From Nitrincola sp. (GTDB lineage: Bacteria; Pseudomonadota; Gammaproteobacteria; Pseudomonadales; Balneatricaceae), in the NCBI GenBank assembly GCA_021208565.1, contig JAJOJN010000135.1:1-55454 (forward strand): a stretch of 55,454 nt of DNA. The letters are read 5' to 3'. A model generated the notes under the pieces. The model ran no database searches, was not told where the DNA came from, and saw only the letters and a list, made by a program, of their open reading frames with translations. Of this stretch, positions 9,972 through 19,890 are shown one piece after another (positions within the stretch are counted from its first letter, which is position 1; each line of letters begins with the position of its first letter). The position numbers and the translations under genes are program-made.

Positions 9972-12592
9972 TTACAAACTTTTACTCACCACTTCGTAAA
10001 CATCACCCGACAGGTTGCCAGAATCCATGATGCGTTGTAACTGAGCCTGCATCATCGCTTGACGCTTTTGACTGAAACGTTTCCATCGCGTCAAGGGTGT
10101 CAGCAAACGCGCAGCAATCTGAGGATTCTGAGCATCTAGCTGAATAATGTGATCGGCCAGAAAACGGTAGCCACTGCCATCCTCTGCATGAAAGTTAATC
10201 GCATTTTGATTACAAAATGCACCTATCACAGAACGTATTTTATTTGGATTACGAGAATCATAGACCGGATGTTGCAGCAATTGTTCAACTTTAGACAGCG
10301 TACCCGGTTTAGGATCCGTTGCCTGAACCATTAACCATTGATTCATCACCAAAGATTCGTGCTGCCATTGTGTTAAAAAGTTACCCAGCACCTGTTCTGA
10401 CGACTCATTGAATGGAGAGTGCGCAATATTGATCAATGCAGCAAACTGATCGGTCATGTTATCGGCTGTCTCAAACTGCTGTTCAGCCAAGGCCAAATGT
10501 GCAGCATCATCAATTGACATCAAATAGCCTAAACACAAGTTTCTGAGGCTTCTTCTTGCCATTTCGGCGGGAACAGCCGAATAGGGCAAATGACTATCAT
10601 GCCGTTGATAAAGCTCAAGCCACTCTGCTCTAAAACGTTGCGCCAGCTCAGATTTTATAAACTGACGTACCTTGTGTATGGCGATTGGATCAATCTCGGT
10701 TGCCAATTCACTTATGTAAGCTTCACTGGGTAAGGTCATCAATAAAGCAGACATGGCAGGATCTTCAGGCGCTTGTTCTAGAAGAAGTTTCCATGTATTG
10801 ACAAAAGCTTGGGGCAGCTCAAGTGCTCTACCCTGCTGATAGGCATCAATCAATTGATTAATGAGACGAAGAGCAAGTTGCTGCCCTGCATCCCATCGAT
10901 TGAAACCATCGTCATCATGACTCAGTAAGAAAGCCAGTTGCTCGTCGGTGTAGGGATAGCTCAATTTTACCGGAGCCGAAAAGTCTCTTAACAAAGAGGG
11001 CAAGGGTTTCTCATCGATACCCTCAAAACTAAAGGTTTGCTGCGCCTCTGTTAGTTCAAGTGTTTTGGTCGTCTCACCACCTTCAAATGTGAAAGACGAT
11101 CCATTGGCACGCAACAGCCCCAAACTAAAAGGAAGGTGAAAAGGTAATTTTTCTTGTGCTTCAGGCGTGGGCGGGCAGTATTGATTGACGGTCAGCTCGT
11201 AACGTTTGTTCAACGCATCATAACGATCGGTGACGGTCAATCGAGGTGTACCGGCTTGACTGTACCAACGTTTGAACTGGGTGAGATCACGTCCCGAGGC
11301 ATCCTCCATCGCTTTAACGAAATCATCTGTGGTGACCGCTTGACCATCATGGCGTTCAAAGTAAATATCACAACCTTGACGAAATAGATCTGGACCTAAC
11401 AAGGTGTGCAGCATACGAACAACCGCAGCACCTTTCTCGTATACCGTTAGGGTATAAAAGTTAGAAATTTCGATAAATGAAGCCGGACGGACTGGATGCG
11501 CCATAGGGCCTGCGTCTTCGGCAAATTGAGCCGTGCGTAAAATACCTACCTCTTCAACGCGCTGCACAACAGCAGAATGCATATCAGCAGAGAAGCATTG
11601 ATCTCTAAAAACGGTAAAACCCTCTTTCAAACTTAACTGGAACCAATCACGGCAAGTGACTCGGTTTCCTGACCAGTTATGGAAATACTCGTGTGCGACC
11701 ACGGATTCAACTCGTTGAAATCCAGCATCTGTTGTTGTTCTTGGATGAGCTAACACGCAGCCGTATTAAAGATGTTAAGTCCTTTGTTTTCCATCGCCCC
11801 CATGTTGAAAAAGTCTACGGCTACAATCATATAGATATCAAGATCATACTCTCGACCATAGACCTGCTCATCCCAACGCATCGAATTCTTCAAGGCGGTC
11901 ATAGCGTGCGCCAGCTTGTCAAGATCCTTCGCTTCTGCAAAGATCTGCAGCGTTACTTCTTTACCCGAAACGGTCGTAAAGTGATCCTCTAGGCATGCTA
12001 GATCTCCCGCTACCAAAGCAAAGAGATAGGCCGGTTTTGGAAAAGGATCGACCCACTTAACCCAGTGTTTTCCATTCTCTAACGAACCCTTAGCAACTGG
12101 ATTTCCATTGCTCAGCAGAATCGGAAATTGCTTGGCATCGGCGATTAAGGTCGTCGTGAACTTAGCCATAACATCGGGACGATCCGGATAAAAAGTGATT
12201 CGCCTGAACCCTTCTGCTTCACACTGGGTACAATACATACCATCAGAAAGGTATAGTCCCTCCAGGGCAGTATTTCCTTGAGGGTTTATCAAGGTTTCAA
12301 TTTCAAGCTCAAAGGAGTCGGGTAGACCTGACAGAAATAACGACTCTTTCTCTCGACGATAGGATGAGGAGTCGATGGTCTCGCCGTCTCGTTTTATACT
12401 GACCAACTCAACCGACTCATGCCCGTGAAGCTCTAACTCCGTTTTAGGTAAAGCATGACTGTTTCTTTTTACCTTCAGTCTACTGGTCACACGAGTAGCA
12501 GTTTCAGCCAGATCAAAGGTAAGGTCTAGGGTTTCAACCAAATAATAGGGAGCTGTGTAATCTTTTAAATAGATAACTGGCTTAGCAGACAT
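9972..12592 (-). CDS. pepN: Aminopeptidase N (M1 family), one frame change
   Basis: This cytoplasmic zinc aminopeptidase shows the exopeptidase motif GAMEN, the zinc motif HEYFHNW, and the family text GNRVTCRDWFQLSLKEG. The total is about 873 residues, normal for PepN. The N-terminal part stops just after NKGLNIFNTA, and the C-terminal part resumes at VLAHPRTTTD; one base is missing near 11758-11764, in a position without a long base run. It trims N-terminal residues during protein turnover. The downstream partner of yeaC (13-base gap), it belongs to the nadK - phosphoesterase - rhomboid - yeaC - pepN run. Confidence 0.93.
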
Positions 12593-12605
12593 GAGGGTTA
12601 TTTCC

Positions 12606-12872
12606 TTAAGAGTTGAGTATTTTCAGCACATCAGGTTGAAGCGGGTCTGAACCATGCTGCTTGCCATCTGGACGTGTTCTATCGATAAAACCAACACGCT
12701 CATTCTCTGGAATGTTACGCTTATGCTCATAAGCAATAATCGCACGAAGACTCTGCTCTCTCTGTTCTGGAGTCAGTTTTGTTCCATTAGGCCATTTACC
12801 AATTTCAATCGAGTGCTTCATCGACTCATAAATTTCAACTGTCATCGCATCGATCATGTCATCAAACGTCAT
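12606..12872 (-). CDS. yeaC: DUF1315 family protein (YeaC-like)
   Basis: An 88-residue protein with the DUF1315 pattern: a helical N-terminus (MTFDDMIDAMTVEIYESM) and the block ELGKWP/NG-type sequence IEIGKWPNGTKLTPEQREQS, then IIAYE. Family members are small cytoplasmic proteins of unknown function. It sits 13 bases upstream of pepN and 25 bases downstream of the rhomboid gene on the same strand, so it is probably co-transcribed with them. Confidence 0.85.
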   Translation of the reverse strand: MTFDDMIDAMTVEIYESMKHSIEIGKWPNGTKLTPEQREQSLRAIIAYEHKRNIPENERVGFIDRTRPDGKQHGSDPLQPDVLKILNS

Positions 12873-12897
12873 TTTATTGCTCCAAATTCATCACGAC

Positions 12898-13520
12898 TCA
12901 GTGTGTGTGAGATCGCTTGAGTAGTTGTACTGGCAACACAAATAGCAATCCGACTAACAGCCCTACCAAATGTGCCGTATTAGCGACTGCACCCATACCG
13001 ATTAGCTGGAGTACACCTAAGTATCCAAGCACTAACCAAATCAACATAAATCCCATTAATCCTTGGGGTAAACCAAAACGAGGACGATACCCCTGTTTGT
13101 CCCAAAACCAACTGTATCCTAGAACTGCATAGACAACTCCAGACATACCGCCAAACATGGGTCCACTGACAAAAAACTGTCCCAAGTTGGAAAGAATCGA
13201 CGCACTCAGAAATAAACTCAGTAACACCCAGCGCCCATGAAGCTGCTCTATTCGACTACCAACAACCCAAATCCACAGCAGATTGAAGACTAGATGAAGT
13301 TCGCTAAAGTGCATAAAAGCAGGCGTGACTAACCGCCACCATTGCCCGGTAGAGAGCATTGCACTGAAGGTATGGTGGAATAGCTGCTGACCTCTAACGT
13401 TGAAGTCTGTAAAGGTAAACAAACGCATCATTCACGGTTGTCACCAAAGCCAATCACTAAGGAAACCGCCACACTGATAAGGATTAAACTCAGTGTTAAT
13501 CCGCTTTTTTGCCAAGGCAT
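12898..13520 (-). CDS. Rhomboid-family intramembrane serine protease (one frame change)
   Basis: The core shows WWRLVTPAFMHFSELHL, then the catalytic-serine motif GGMSGVVYAVLGY, and the catalytic-histidine segment NTAHLVGLLVG, all within hydrophobic helices. The first helix is read only after correction. Starting at 13520, MPWQKSGLTLSLILISVAVS continues to FGDNRE, where one missing base near 13432 returns the frame to MMRLFTF. The corrected length of about 207 residues and six helices fits a minimal bacterial rhomboid. Substrates are unknown. It lies just downstream of the phosphoesterase in a minus-strand run. Confidence 0.87.
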
Positions 13521-13532
13521 TAAGAAACTCTC

Positions 13533-14516
13533 TTAGTCATCGATCGCCACTTCTCTTGCCACATCAACCCAGATAAATTTATCTTTTTGGATACGTGTTT
13601 CTTCATCCATACGATAGGCGACTAATTTGCCAAATTTAACCGCGCTATAATCCAAGCAGGCAATGTTGGGCGCTAGAGGTTCTGGTTCGCCTTGACACCA
13701 GTAATGACCTATAAACAAAGGCTTGTTATCTTCTCTGTAGCAGATCAATTCGCTGCGCTGCTCTCGGGTTAAGGGTAACTTCGCAATATGCGGCGGTAAC
13801 GGATCAGGTTGAAAAACGACATCATTCAAATAGTAGGGATCGCGCAACCAGAATTTAGTTCGAAAAAAACTACGTTCATATCCATCTTTACTGACCATGA
13901 TCTCTTTATTAGGCAATTCAAGATGCGTTCCTCGCAGTAGAATATCCATGATATCGTGCTCTTGCGAATCACCTACAGCCGAACGGAAGAGAAAACCTCT
14001 TCGCATTCTGTTACCTTCATTCATCGAGACAAAACGATCAATTAACTCTTGATGCCAACAGGCATGAACGACCCTAAAATAGTCAAATTCTAGAAACACG
14101 GGCATATTTTCAAACCAGTGTAAGAACTCACGCTGATCATCAGGATAGTTGGCTAACTGCTCTAGAGTTGCCTCCAGTATTCTTGCATTCCGCAAGGAGT
14201 GTTTACGCAAATAGGGTTGGGCAAAGCCACTGGGGGCAGGTGTGGTATAACAGATATAGTTATATTCGTGATTACCCATCACGATCTGAGCATGGCCTGC
14301 ATCCACCATATCTCGGACAATGTGCAATGCTTCACGAATGTGTGGTCCACGGTCAATAATGTCACCGACAAAAATTGCCTGACGACTAGGATGCTGATAA
14401 ATACCGTTGCGTTGGGTGTAACCTAAGCGATTTAATAGAATACGTAGGCTGATGGCGCAACCATGCACATCACCAATAATATCGTATCCTTCGTACCTAC
14501 TGTTCTTCACGAACAT
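13533..14516 (-). CDS. Metallophosphoesterase (PPP/calcineurin-like)
   Basis: A 327-residue protein with the dinuclear-metal motifs in order: GDVHG at about residue 16, GDIIDRG at 51, GNHE at 81, and later histidines (VVHACWH and FIGHYWC). These mark the PPP-type metallophosphoesterase fold. It may be a protein phosphatase or a nucleotide hydrolase of the ApaH/PrpE kind; the sequence does not decide. It lies 27 bases downstream of nadK and 12 upstream of the rhomboid start. I recall the same order in Pseudomonas, so the neighbourhood is probably conserved. Confidence 0.88.
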   Translation of the reverse strand: MFVKNSRYEGYDIIGDVHGCAISLRILLNRLGYTQRNGIYQHPSRQAIFVGDIIDRGPHIREALHIVRDMVDAGHAQIVMGNHEYNYICYTTPAPSGFAQPYLRKHSLRNARILEATLEQLANYPDDQREFLHWFENMPVFLEFDYFRVVHACWHQELIDRFVSMNEGNRMRRGFLFRSAVGDSQEHDIMDILLRGTHLELPNKEIMVSKDGYERSFFRTKFWLRDPYYLNDVVFQPDPLPPHIAKLPLTREQRSELICYREDNKPLFIGHYWCQGEPEPLAPNIACLDYSAVKFGKLVAYRMDEETRIQKDKFIWVDVAREVAIDD

Positions 14517-14543
14517 CTCCTAACACTGCCATGACTAAACACC

Positions 14544-15423
14544 TTAACCGGGCTTAGAACTCCAGCCTAGTTTTTCACGGCAAGTCTGGTAAAAATTGTA
14601 ATCATTTGGATGTAACAATCTGAGTTTATGCGCTTTTTTACGGATAGAGATCACATCACCCGGAATCAAACTAAAATCGGACTGACCATCACATGAAATC
14701 GTGGGATAAGTCGCGTTTTCTTCACTGATCACCAATTTAAGCTCACTGTTTCCATTCACAACAATAGGACGACTCGATAAGGTATGAGGAAACATGGGTA
14801 CTAACACCAACGCATCAAGCTTTGGATGCATGATAGGTCCACCTGCCGATAACGCATAAGCAGTTGAACCTGTCGGTGTCGCAACAATTAGACCATCAGA
14901 TCGTTGCGTATAGACAAACTGTCCTTCGATATAAAGTTCAAATTGGATCATCCGCGTCGCCTTACCCGGATGGAGCACACAATCATTTAGAGCAACCAAT
15001 TCACCAATGGTTTCTCCTTTTCTGCGGATAGATACATCTAATAAAAAACGAGTATCAACACTGTAAGCTCCGCCAAGCACTTCAGCCACTCGGGTTTCGA
15101 TCTCTTGAGGGGAGATGTCGGTTAGGAAGCCCAGGTTCCCTCTATTAACGCCTAACACAGGAATATTGCTGCGAGCGTAGGGAACGAGCAGCACCCAACA
15201 AACTACCATCCCCGCCAACCACGATGGCGAGATCGCATATCTCACCCATCATTTTTTGTTTACAAGTTTGTCTGCCATGACCGGGCATGACTTCAGCAAT
15301 TTTTTCATCCAATATGACGTTTAAACCACGATCATCCAGAAATCGAATCAGTTGTTTCAGTGTATCGATGACAGCTTTACTGCCAAGACGACCGATTAAA
15401 CCTATATTTCGAAAATTATCCAT
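14544..15423 (-). CDS. nadK: NAD kinase (one frame change)
   Basis: It phosphorylates NAD to NADP with ATP or polyphosphate. The N-terminal part contains the catalytic GGDGS motif within AIVVGGDGSLLGAAR; the second part has VLGVNRGNLGFLTDI, the family's second signature, and GSTAYALSAGGPIMHP. The two halves meet at the GGG run 15180-15182; dropping one base gives ..ARSYARSNIPVLGV.. and a protein of about 292 residues, the normal size. It is the first gene of the nadK - phosphoesterase - rhomboid - yeaC - pepN run. Confidence 0.94.
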
Positions 15424-15459
15424 CAGTCACTCACCCTGTATGCAGTTCACAATTAGTTA

Positions 15460-16404
15460 TTATATCGGTAACGGTCCATGGTAAACATTTGCTAAACGAC
15501 TCAACCTATCTATTGACCCTCGAAGGCCTTGAATACCACCGGTATGGAGCAAAGCCACTTTCGTCCCTCTGGGAAAAGCACCTTGCAGTAACATCCGACT
15601 TAACCGATGGTATACACGAAGCGTATAAACTGGATCAAGTTCAACACCATAACATGCAAATAGCCTTTGCCATAGTGCGGCTAGCATAGGACTAATACGT
15701 GCATAGGGTAAATCGCCTGCAAGCACTTGGAAACCGTCTTTTGGTTTTAGGTCGCTCTTGAGCCAATGATCATTCAGCATTGCCAAAGCCGTTGTGTGAT
15801 CAACTTTAATTGCAGGCACCGCTATTACTTTAACACTCTCTGGCTTATCACTGATTAAACCCGATACGGTTGCACCAGTACCCATGGCACACCCCAGAAA
15901 ATCTGGAAAGGTTTGATCCTGCTGGATAACATCCCAAATCCTAGCACAGGCATGCACAGCTTCAGCACTACTGCCTCCTTCAGGGATCAACTGAAAGTTT
16001 CCAAACTTATGTTTTAGGTACTCTTGGTATTCAAGATCGTAACGTTTTGCGTATTCAGCTCGGGAGACAAAATGTAGTTGCATTCCCCAGCGTTTGAGGT
16101 CTTGCAGTGTAGGGTTATAAACAGAAGGTTCTTCACCACGAATTATAGCGATAGCAGTGAGCCCTTCTTGACAGGCTGCATAGGCTAAAGCATGAAGATG
16201 ATTTGAATAAGCGCCACCGAAACTCAGTAGCGGGGTGTGTGATGACAAACGCGCTTGCTTTAGAGCTGGCTGAAGTTTAAACCATTTATTTCCACTGACG
16301 TGTGGATGAGTCAAATCAAGCCGAATCAATGAGAACTCCACATCAAAGTGATGCCATAATGGCAAATCAAACTTTTGAATTGGAATTTTCATCTGTTGAG
16401 GCAT
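15460..16404 (-). CDS. PLP-dependent D-cysteine desulfhydrase / ACC deaminase family enzyme
   Basis: A fold-type II PLP enzyme of about 314 residues. The PLP lysine lies in SGNKWFKL, the substrate loop in GGAYSNHLHALA, and the phosphate-binding glycine turn in GCAMGTGATVSG. Family members deaminate D-cysteine, 1-aminocyclopropane-1-carboxylate or related amino acids, and the sequence alone does not separate these. The open frame continues upstream through tRNA-Asp, which cannot be coding, so the start is the ATG at 16404 (or 16392). Only 26 bases separate it from the tRNA on the same strand, so read-through from the tRNA promoter may drive it. Confidence 0.82.
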   Translation of the reverse strand: MPQQMKIPIQKFDLPLWHHFDVEFSLIRLDLTHPHVSGNKWFKLQPALKQARLSSHTPLLSFGGAYSNHLHALAYAACQEGLTAIAIIRGEEPSVYNPTLQDLKRWGMQLHFVSRAEYAKRYDLEYQEYLKHKFGNFQLIPEGGSSAEAVHACARIWDVIQQDQTFPDFLGCAMGTGATVSGLISDKPESVKVIAVPAIKVDHTTALAMLNDHWLKSDLKPKDGFQVLAGDLPYARISPMLAALWQRLFACYGVELDPVYTLRVYHRLSRMLLQGAFPRGTKVALLHTGGIQGLRGSIDRLSRLANVYHGPLPI

Positions 16405-16430
16405 AGGTCTACTAGGAAACCTTAAAGAAA

Positions 16431-16506
16431 TGGCGGAACGGACGGGACTCGAACCCGCGACCCCTGCGTGACAGGCAGGTATTCTAACCAACTGAACTAC
16501 CGCTCC
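16431..16506 (-). tRNA. tRNA-Asp (GTC)
   Basis: The minus strand folds as a standard cloverleaf starting GGAGCGG and ending CCGTTCCGCCA, with the CCA end encoded. The anticodon loop CTGTCAC gives GTC. The extra loop has four bases where most bacterial tRNA-Asp have five, in a run of four Gs; given the indels elsewhere in the window one G may have been lost in assembly. A strong promoter lies at 16572-16599. Confidence 0.95.
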
Positions 16507-16571
16507 ACTTTTTATCACTGCTTTTGCATGTCGTTTCGGTGTGCTGTTTTGCATCCCGTAACGAGGTGCGA

Positions 16572-16599
16572 ATTCTAATGAATTTCTGAACATTGTCAA
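16572..16599 (-). promoter_or_regulatory. Sigma-70 promoter for tRNA-Asp
   Basis: On the minus strand a perfect TTGACA (16594-16599) is followed after 16 bases by TAGAAT (16572-16577) and a GC-rich discriminator TCGCACC. Transcription would start about 60 bases before tRNA-Asp. The same arrangement, with a near-identical discriminator, precedes the tRNA-Gly/tRNA-Glu pair at 51.3 kb, as expected for growth-rate-controlled stable-RNA promoters. Confidence 0.8.
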
Positions 16600-16672
16600 A
16601 CCCTTCTACGCATATTTTTTATAATTTTTTATTTTTGTTTGTTTTTTGATCGATTTAGTGAGGATTAGCTTA

Positions 16673-16774
16673 GTTGATGTATTAGTTGTCATGCGACACG
16701 CTTTTCGTCGTCCTTGACCGCTCGCTGACGCCATCCATGGCGTCACACGGTCTCATGACAACCAATACACCAAC
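16673..16774 (+). repeat. Dispersed hairpin repeat, copy A
   Basis: An imperfect long hairpin. Outer arms of 21 bases (16673-16693 and 16754-16774) pair with two mismatches. Inside, the palindrome TGACGCCAT-CC-ATGGCGTCA (16726-16745) forms the apex. The 5' side between arm and apex is long (32 bases, containing ACACGCTTTTCGTC and TTGACCG), while the 3' side is only 8 bases. The inner part matches copies B and C, but the outer arms do not. It fills most of the gap between tRNA-Asp and syd; nothing else was seen there apart from the tRNA promoter. Confidence 0.85.
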
Positions 16775-16879
16775 TCTTTTGGACTCATCTTGCTAAAAAA
16801 TCTATCAGCCAATACAGTACCTCATCGACCGACAAAATTAGCAACGACTAAGAGTCAACATCTACAAACGAGTTTAGTA

Positions 16880-17446
16880 ATGAGTAAAGAACCATCTGAA
16901 GTCCATCTAGCACTTAAGCAATTTATGCAAAAAGTCACCGGGATGTGCGAAGAAACCGGTTGGCCACAACTGCCTTATGATAAAGAGTGGCCGAGTGAGT
17001 GCTGGCAGCATGAGGCTGATGAGGGGGTTTTAACGCTTTGGAAGCCGGTTCAACAAACGGTCGCTAATGACATGTTTGAACGCTTAAGTCTCGCACTGGA
17101 AACCGACATACATCCTGATATCAAAGACTATTACAGTGTATTTTGGTCTGATCCATTACCCGCAAAAGCCTCCCAGGGTGAGCTTTCTTTGATTCAAGTA
17201 TGGAACCCAGAGGATCTTGAGCGCCTAAGAGCCAACCTCATCGGTCACGCCTTGGAAAAGAAACGTCGAAAATTACCTTTAACACTGTTCTTTGCAGTCA
17301 CTCTACCCGATGGTAATCTAGTGCTGAGTTTAGACAACGCTGATGGCAGTATCTGGTTAGAGTCACCTGGAAAGCCACCTCATCAGCGACTTGCCAATTC
17401 TTTGGCTGAATTTATTAGACAACTTGAACCCATACCCTTTGAATGA
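16880..17446 (+). CDS. syd: Syd, SecY-interacting protein
   Basis: The C-terminal half has the Syd signature IQVWNPEDLERLRANLIGH followed by KRRKLPLTLFFAV. Syd is a small cytoplasmic protein that binds SecY at the inner membrane and is proposed to check or remodel abnormal translocons. The ATG at 16880 (MSKEPSEVHLALKQF) is preferred over an in-frame start at 16790, giving 188 residues, the normal size. Its stop overlaps or closely precedes the yajG start, so the two are probably one transcript. Confidence 0.88.
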   Translation: MSKEPSEVHLALKQFMQKVTGMCEETGWPQLPYDKEWPSECWQHEADEGVLTLWKPVQQTVANDMFERLSLALETDIHPDIKDYYSVFWSDPLPAKASQGELSLIQVWNPEDLERLRANLIGHALEKKRRKLPLTLFFAVTLPDGNLVLSLDNADGSIWLESPGKPPHQRLANSLAEFIRQLEPIPFE

Positions 17447-17457
17447 GAGGTATTATC

Positions 17458-18036
17458 GTGCGCTTAGTGAGCTTAATTGCTGTTGTTTTTTTTGCGAGCC
17501 TTTTGACTGGCTGCTCTGGCCCGTCTCCTCACCGAATCAATCTTTCTCCAGAGGTGGTTTCAGCCCCTCGTTTACCCCAGTCCGTGCCTGTTCGTGTGGA
17601 TGTGAACTACCCTTCTCTACAACTGAAAATCGGCACAGTGGCTGATCGATTGGGTAATGAGGTCCCTGTTTGGGTAACGGATAACATTCGAAATGAAATT
17701 CAACGAGCAGCCACACAAACGCTTAATCGAATGGGCGTCGTGACCACATCAAATGCTAATGCCCAACTCACTTTGACCATAGATCATTTAAGCTACAACC
17801 TTCGCAGTGATGGTATCCGTCGTGAATTAGTGGGCAACATGCGTGTGAGCATGCAAGTCATCGATGGCAACAGACGCTACAATGGTCGCTTTGAATCTAA
17901 TCGCAGAGAAGAGATCGTCATTACACCAACTGAGTCCAGATCTATTGAGTTTATCAACGCGCTGGCCAGTGATGCTCTATTTGAAGCCTTCAATGATCCA
18001 GAGTTTACACGCTTCATGATCGCTGGAGCGCGTTGA
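17458..18036 (+). CDS. yajG: YajG-family lipoprotein
   Basis: The N-terminus is a lipoprotein signal peptide, with a hydrophobic stretch then the lipobox LTGC at about residues 16-19, so the mature protein is a lipid-anchored envelope protein. The rest (VRVDVNYPSLQLKIGTVADR, then a repeated NRMGVVTTSNANAQLTLTID-type strand) matches the YajG family, of unknown function. I chose the GTG at 17458 because GAGAGG lies 7 bases upstream; an ATG at 17443 overlapping the syd stop is possible. Convergent with msrB. Confidence 0.8.
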   Translation: MRLVSLIAVVFFASLLTGCSGPSPHRINLSPEVVSAPRLPQSVPVRVDVNYPSLQLKIGTVADRLGNEVPVWVTDNIRNEIQRAATQTLNRMGVVTTSNANAQLTLTIDHLSYNLRSDGIRRELVGNMRVSMQVIDGNRRYNGRFESNRREEIVITPTESRSIEFINALASDALFEAFNDPEFTRFMIAGAR

Positions 18037-18041
18037 TCGAC

Positions 18042-18449
18042 CTAAAGCGGTTTATGCTTGAGCGCCACTGAGTTGATGCAATAACGCAAACCAGTGGGCT
18101 CAGGCCCATCTTCGAAAACATGCCCCAAGTGAGACTCACAACCGGAGCAAGTTACCTCTGTTCGAATCATGCCATGAGAGCGATCTTGATAGGTATTGAC
18201 TAGACCCTCTTGAGCCACCTGCCAAAAACTGGGCCAACCACATCCAGCATCAAACTTATGCTCTGAGCTAAAGAGCAACTGACCGCAAGCAACGCAGTGA
18301 TAATGTCCTGGTTCATTAAACTTGTCATACTCACCTGAGAAGGGTCGTTCAGTTCCCTTTTGTCGGCAGACATAGAAGGCTTCTGGGGAAAGTTTTTCCT
18401 GCCAATTGACTTCCTCTGCCATCACAGCATCATCAGTTTTATTTACCAT
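18042..18449 (-). CDS. msrB: Peptide-methionine (R)-S-oxide reductase
   Basis: MsrB repairs oxidised methionine (R-sulfoxide). The zinc-binding pairs are visible as CVACG and [12 protein letters not shown], the substrate motif as GCGWPSFW, and the catalytic cysteine in RYCINS near the C-terminus. The length of 135 residues is that of a stand-alone domain. The ATG at 18449 is preceded by GGAG at 6 bases; the upstream GTG at 18461 overlaps that site and is unlikely. Confidence 0.95.
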   Translation of the reverse strand: MVNKTDDAVMAEEVNWQEKLSPEAFYVCRQKGTERPFSGEYDKFNEPGHYHCVACGQLLFSSEHKFDAGCGWPSFWQVAQEGLVNTYQDRSHGMIRTEVTCSGCESHLGHVFEDGPEPTGLRYCINSVALKHKPL

Positions 18450-18599
18450 AAGTGACTCCACAGAATATTTCTTTGAGAAACAGGCTTAGAACATTGAATT
18501 TAGTCGGCCAGCGCGTATCATAAGCGCCTTCGGGCCATCCGTCCGGCCCTTCTTTATCTATACGTCACAGCGCCTTGGATGGAGCGCAGGATTATTATC

Positions 18600-19814
18600 A
18601 TGCCTGTTATTCGCAAATCTAACAAACTCATTAACGTCTGCTACGACATTCGCGGCCCCGTCATGCAAGAAGCCAAGCGCTTAGAAGATGAAGGGCATCG
18701 CATCCTCAAACTGAATATCGGCAATCCAGCGCCTTGGGGCTTTAACGCACCGGAAGAAATCGTTCAGGATGTGATTCTGAACTTACCTGAATCACAAGGC
18801 TACTGTGACTCTAAAGGAGTTTTTTCGGCACGCAAGGCTGTCATGCACGAGTGTCAACGCAAATCGATCAAGCACGTGACACTTGAAGACATTTATATCG
18901 GCAATGGTGTTTCTGAACTCATTGTGATGGCCATGCAGGGGCTATTGAACGACAACGATGAAATGCTCATCCCCTCCCCCGATTATCCATTATGGACAGC
19001 AGCCGTGAGCTTATCTGGCGGCACACCTGTTCATTACCACTGTGATGAAAGCAACGAATGGTATCCTGATATAGAGGACATGCGCAGCAAAATCACAGAG
19101 CATACTCGTGGAATTGTTGTCATTAACCCCAACAACCCTACCGGCGCTCTTTATCCTGAATCCTTGTTACTTCAGATATTAGAACTCGCTCGCGAACACA
19201 ATCTTATTGTCTTCGCGGACGAGATCTACGACAAGATACTTTACAACGGTGCGGAACACACCTCGCTTGCATCCCTCGCTGAGGATGTTTTGTGTCTCAC
19301 CTTTAATGGCCTATCCAAAACCTATCGAGCAGCAGGTTTTCGCTCAGGCTGGATGATCATTAGCGGGCCTAAACATCGTGCACGAGATTACGTTGAAGGA
19401 TTAGACATGCTGGCTAGCATGCGTCTTTGCGCAAACGTTCCCGCACAGTATGCGATTCAAACGGCGTTAGGTGGTTATCAAAGTATTAGTGAACTGATTG
19501 TGCCAGGTGGGCGCTTGCACGAACAAATGGAGTTGGCGCACAGAATGCTGAACGATATACCTGGGGTGTCCTGTGTTAAACCGAAAGGGGCACTCTATCT
19601 GTTCCCTAAACTCGATCCAGAGATGTACCCAATTCAAAATGATGAAAAATTTGCCCTAGACTTGTTGCAACAACAAAAGGTATTGGTTGTCCAAGGTACT
19701 GGATTTAACTTGGAAGACACACAACATTTCAGACTGGTTTTCTTACCGACAGTTGATTTGTTGAGCGAAGCGATTGAACGCATTGCAAACTTTTTAAAAA
19801 CCTACGAGCAGTAG
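18600..19814 (+). CDS. alaA: Alanine-synthesising aminotransferase AlaA-like
   Basis: A class I PLP aminotransferase of about 404 residues. It shows IGNPAPWGF at the N-terminus, PDYPLWTAAVSLSGG, the VINPNNPTGALY loop, the ADEIYDK aspartate, and the PLP lysine in LSKTYRAAGFRSGW. These match AlaA/YfbQ, which makes alanine from pyruvate with glutamate as donor. The ATG at 18600 (MPVIRKSNKL) agrees with family starts; a purine-rich GCAGG stretch precedes it. A stand-alone gene. Confidence 0.9.
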   Translation: MPVIRKSNKLINVCYDIRGPVMQEAKRLEDEGHRILKLNIGNPAPWGFNAPEEIVQDVILNLPESQGYCDSKGVFSARKAVMHECQRKSIKHVTLEDIYIGNGVSELIVMAMQGLLNDNDEMLIPSPDYPLWTAAVSLSGGTPVHYHCDESNEWYPDIEDMRSKITEHTRGIVVINPNNPTGALYPESLLLQILELAREHNLIVFADEIYDKILYNGAEHTSLASLAEDVLCLTFNGLSKTYRAAGFRSGWMIISGPKHRARDYVEGLDMLASMRLCANVPAQYAIQTALGGYQSISELIVPGGRLHEQMELAHRMLNDIPGVSCVKPKGALYLFPKLDPEMYPIQNDEKFALDLLQQQKVLVVQGTGFNLEDTQHFRLVFLPTVDLLSEAIERIANFLKTYEQ

Positions 19815-19890
19815 ATCTTTTCTCACACACTCGGTCTATACTCATTAAGGTAGTTTGGGATAAACGATTAACTTAGGAAAGACAGCCAAT

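Noticed and set aside
16407-16599. N-terminal extension of the PLP enzyme open frame across tRNA-Asp
   Set aside because: The extension would translate the tRNA and its promoter; the family similarity starts at about 16392-16404.
18532-18549. GGGCC/GGCCC hairpin before alaA as a terminator
   Set aside because: The stem is only five bases, and no plus-strand gene immediately precedes it; msrB lies between it and yajG.
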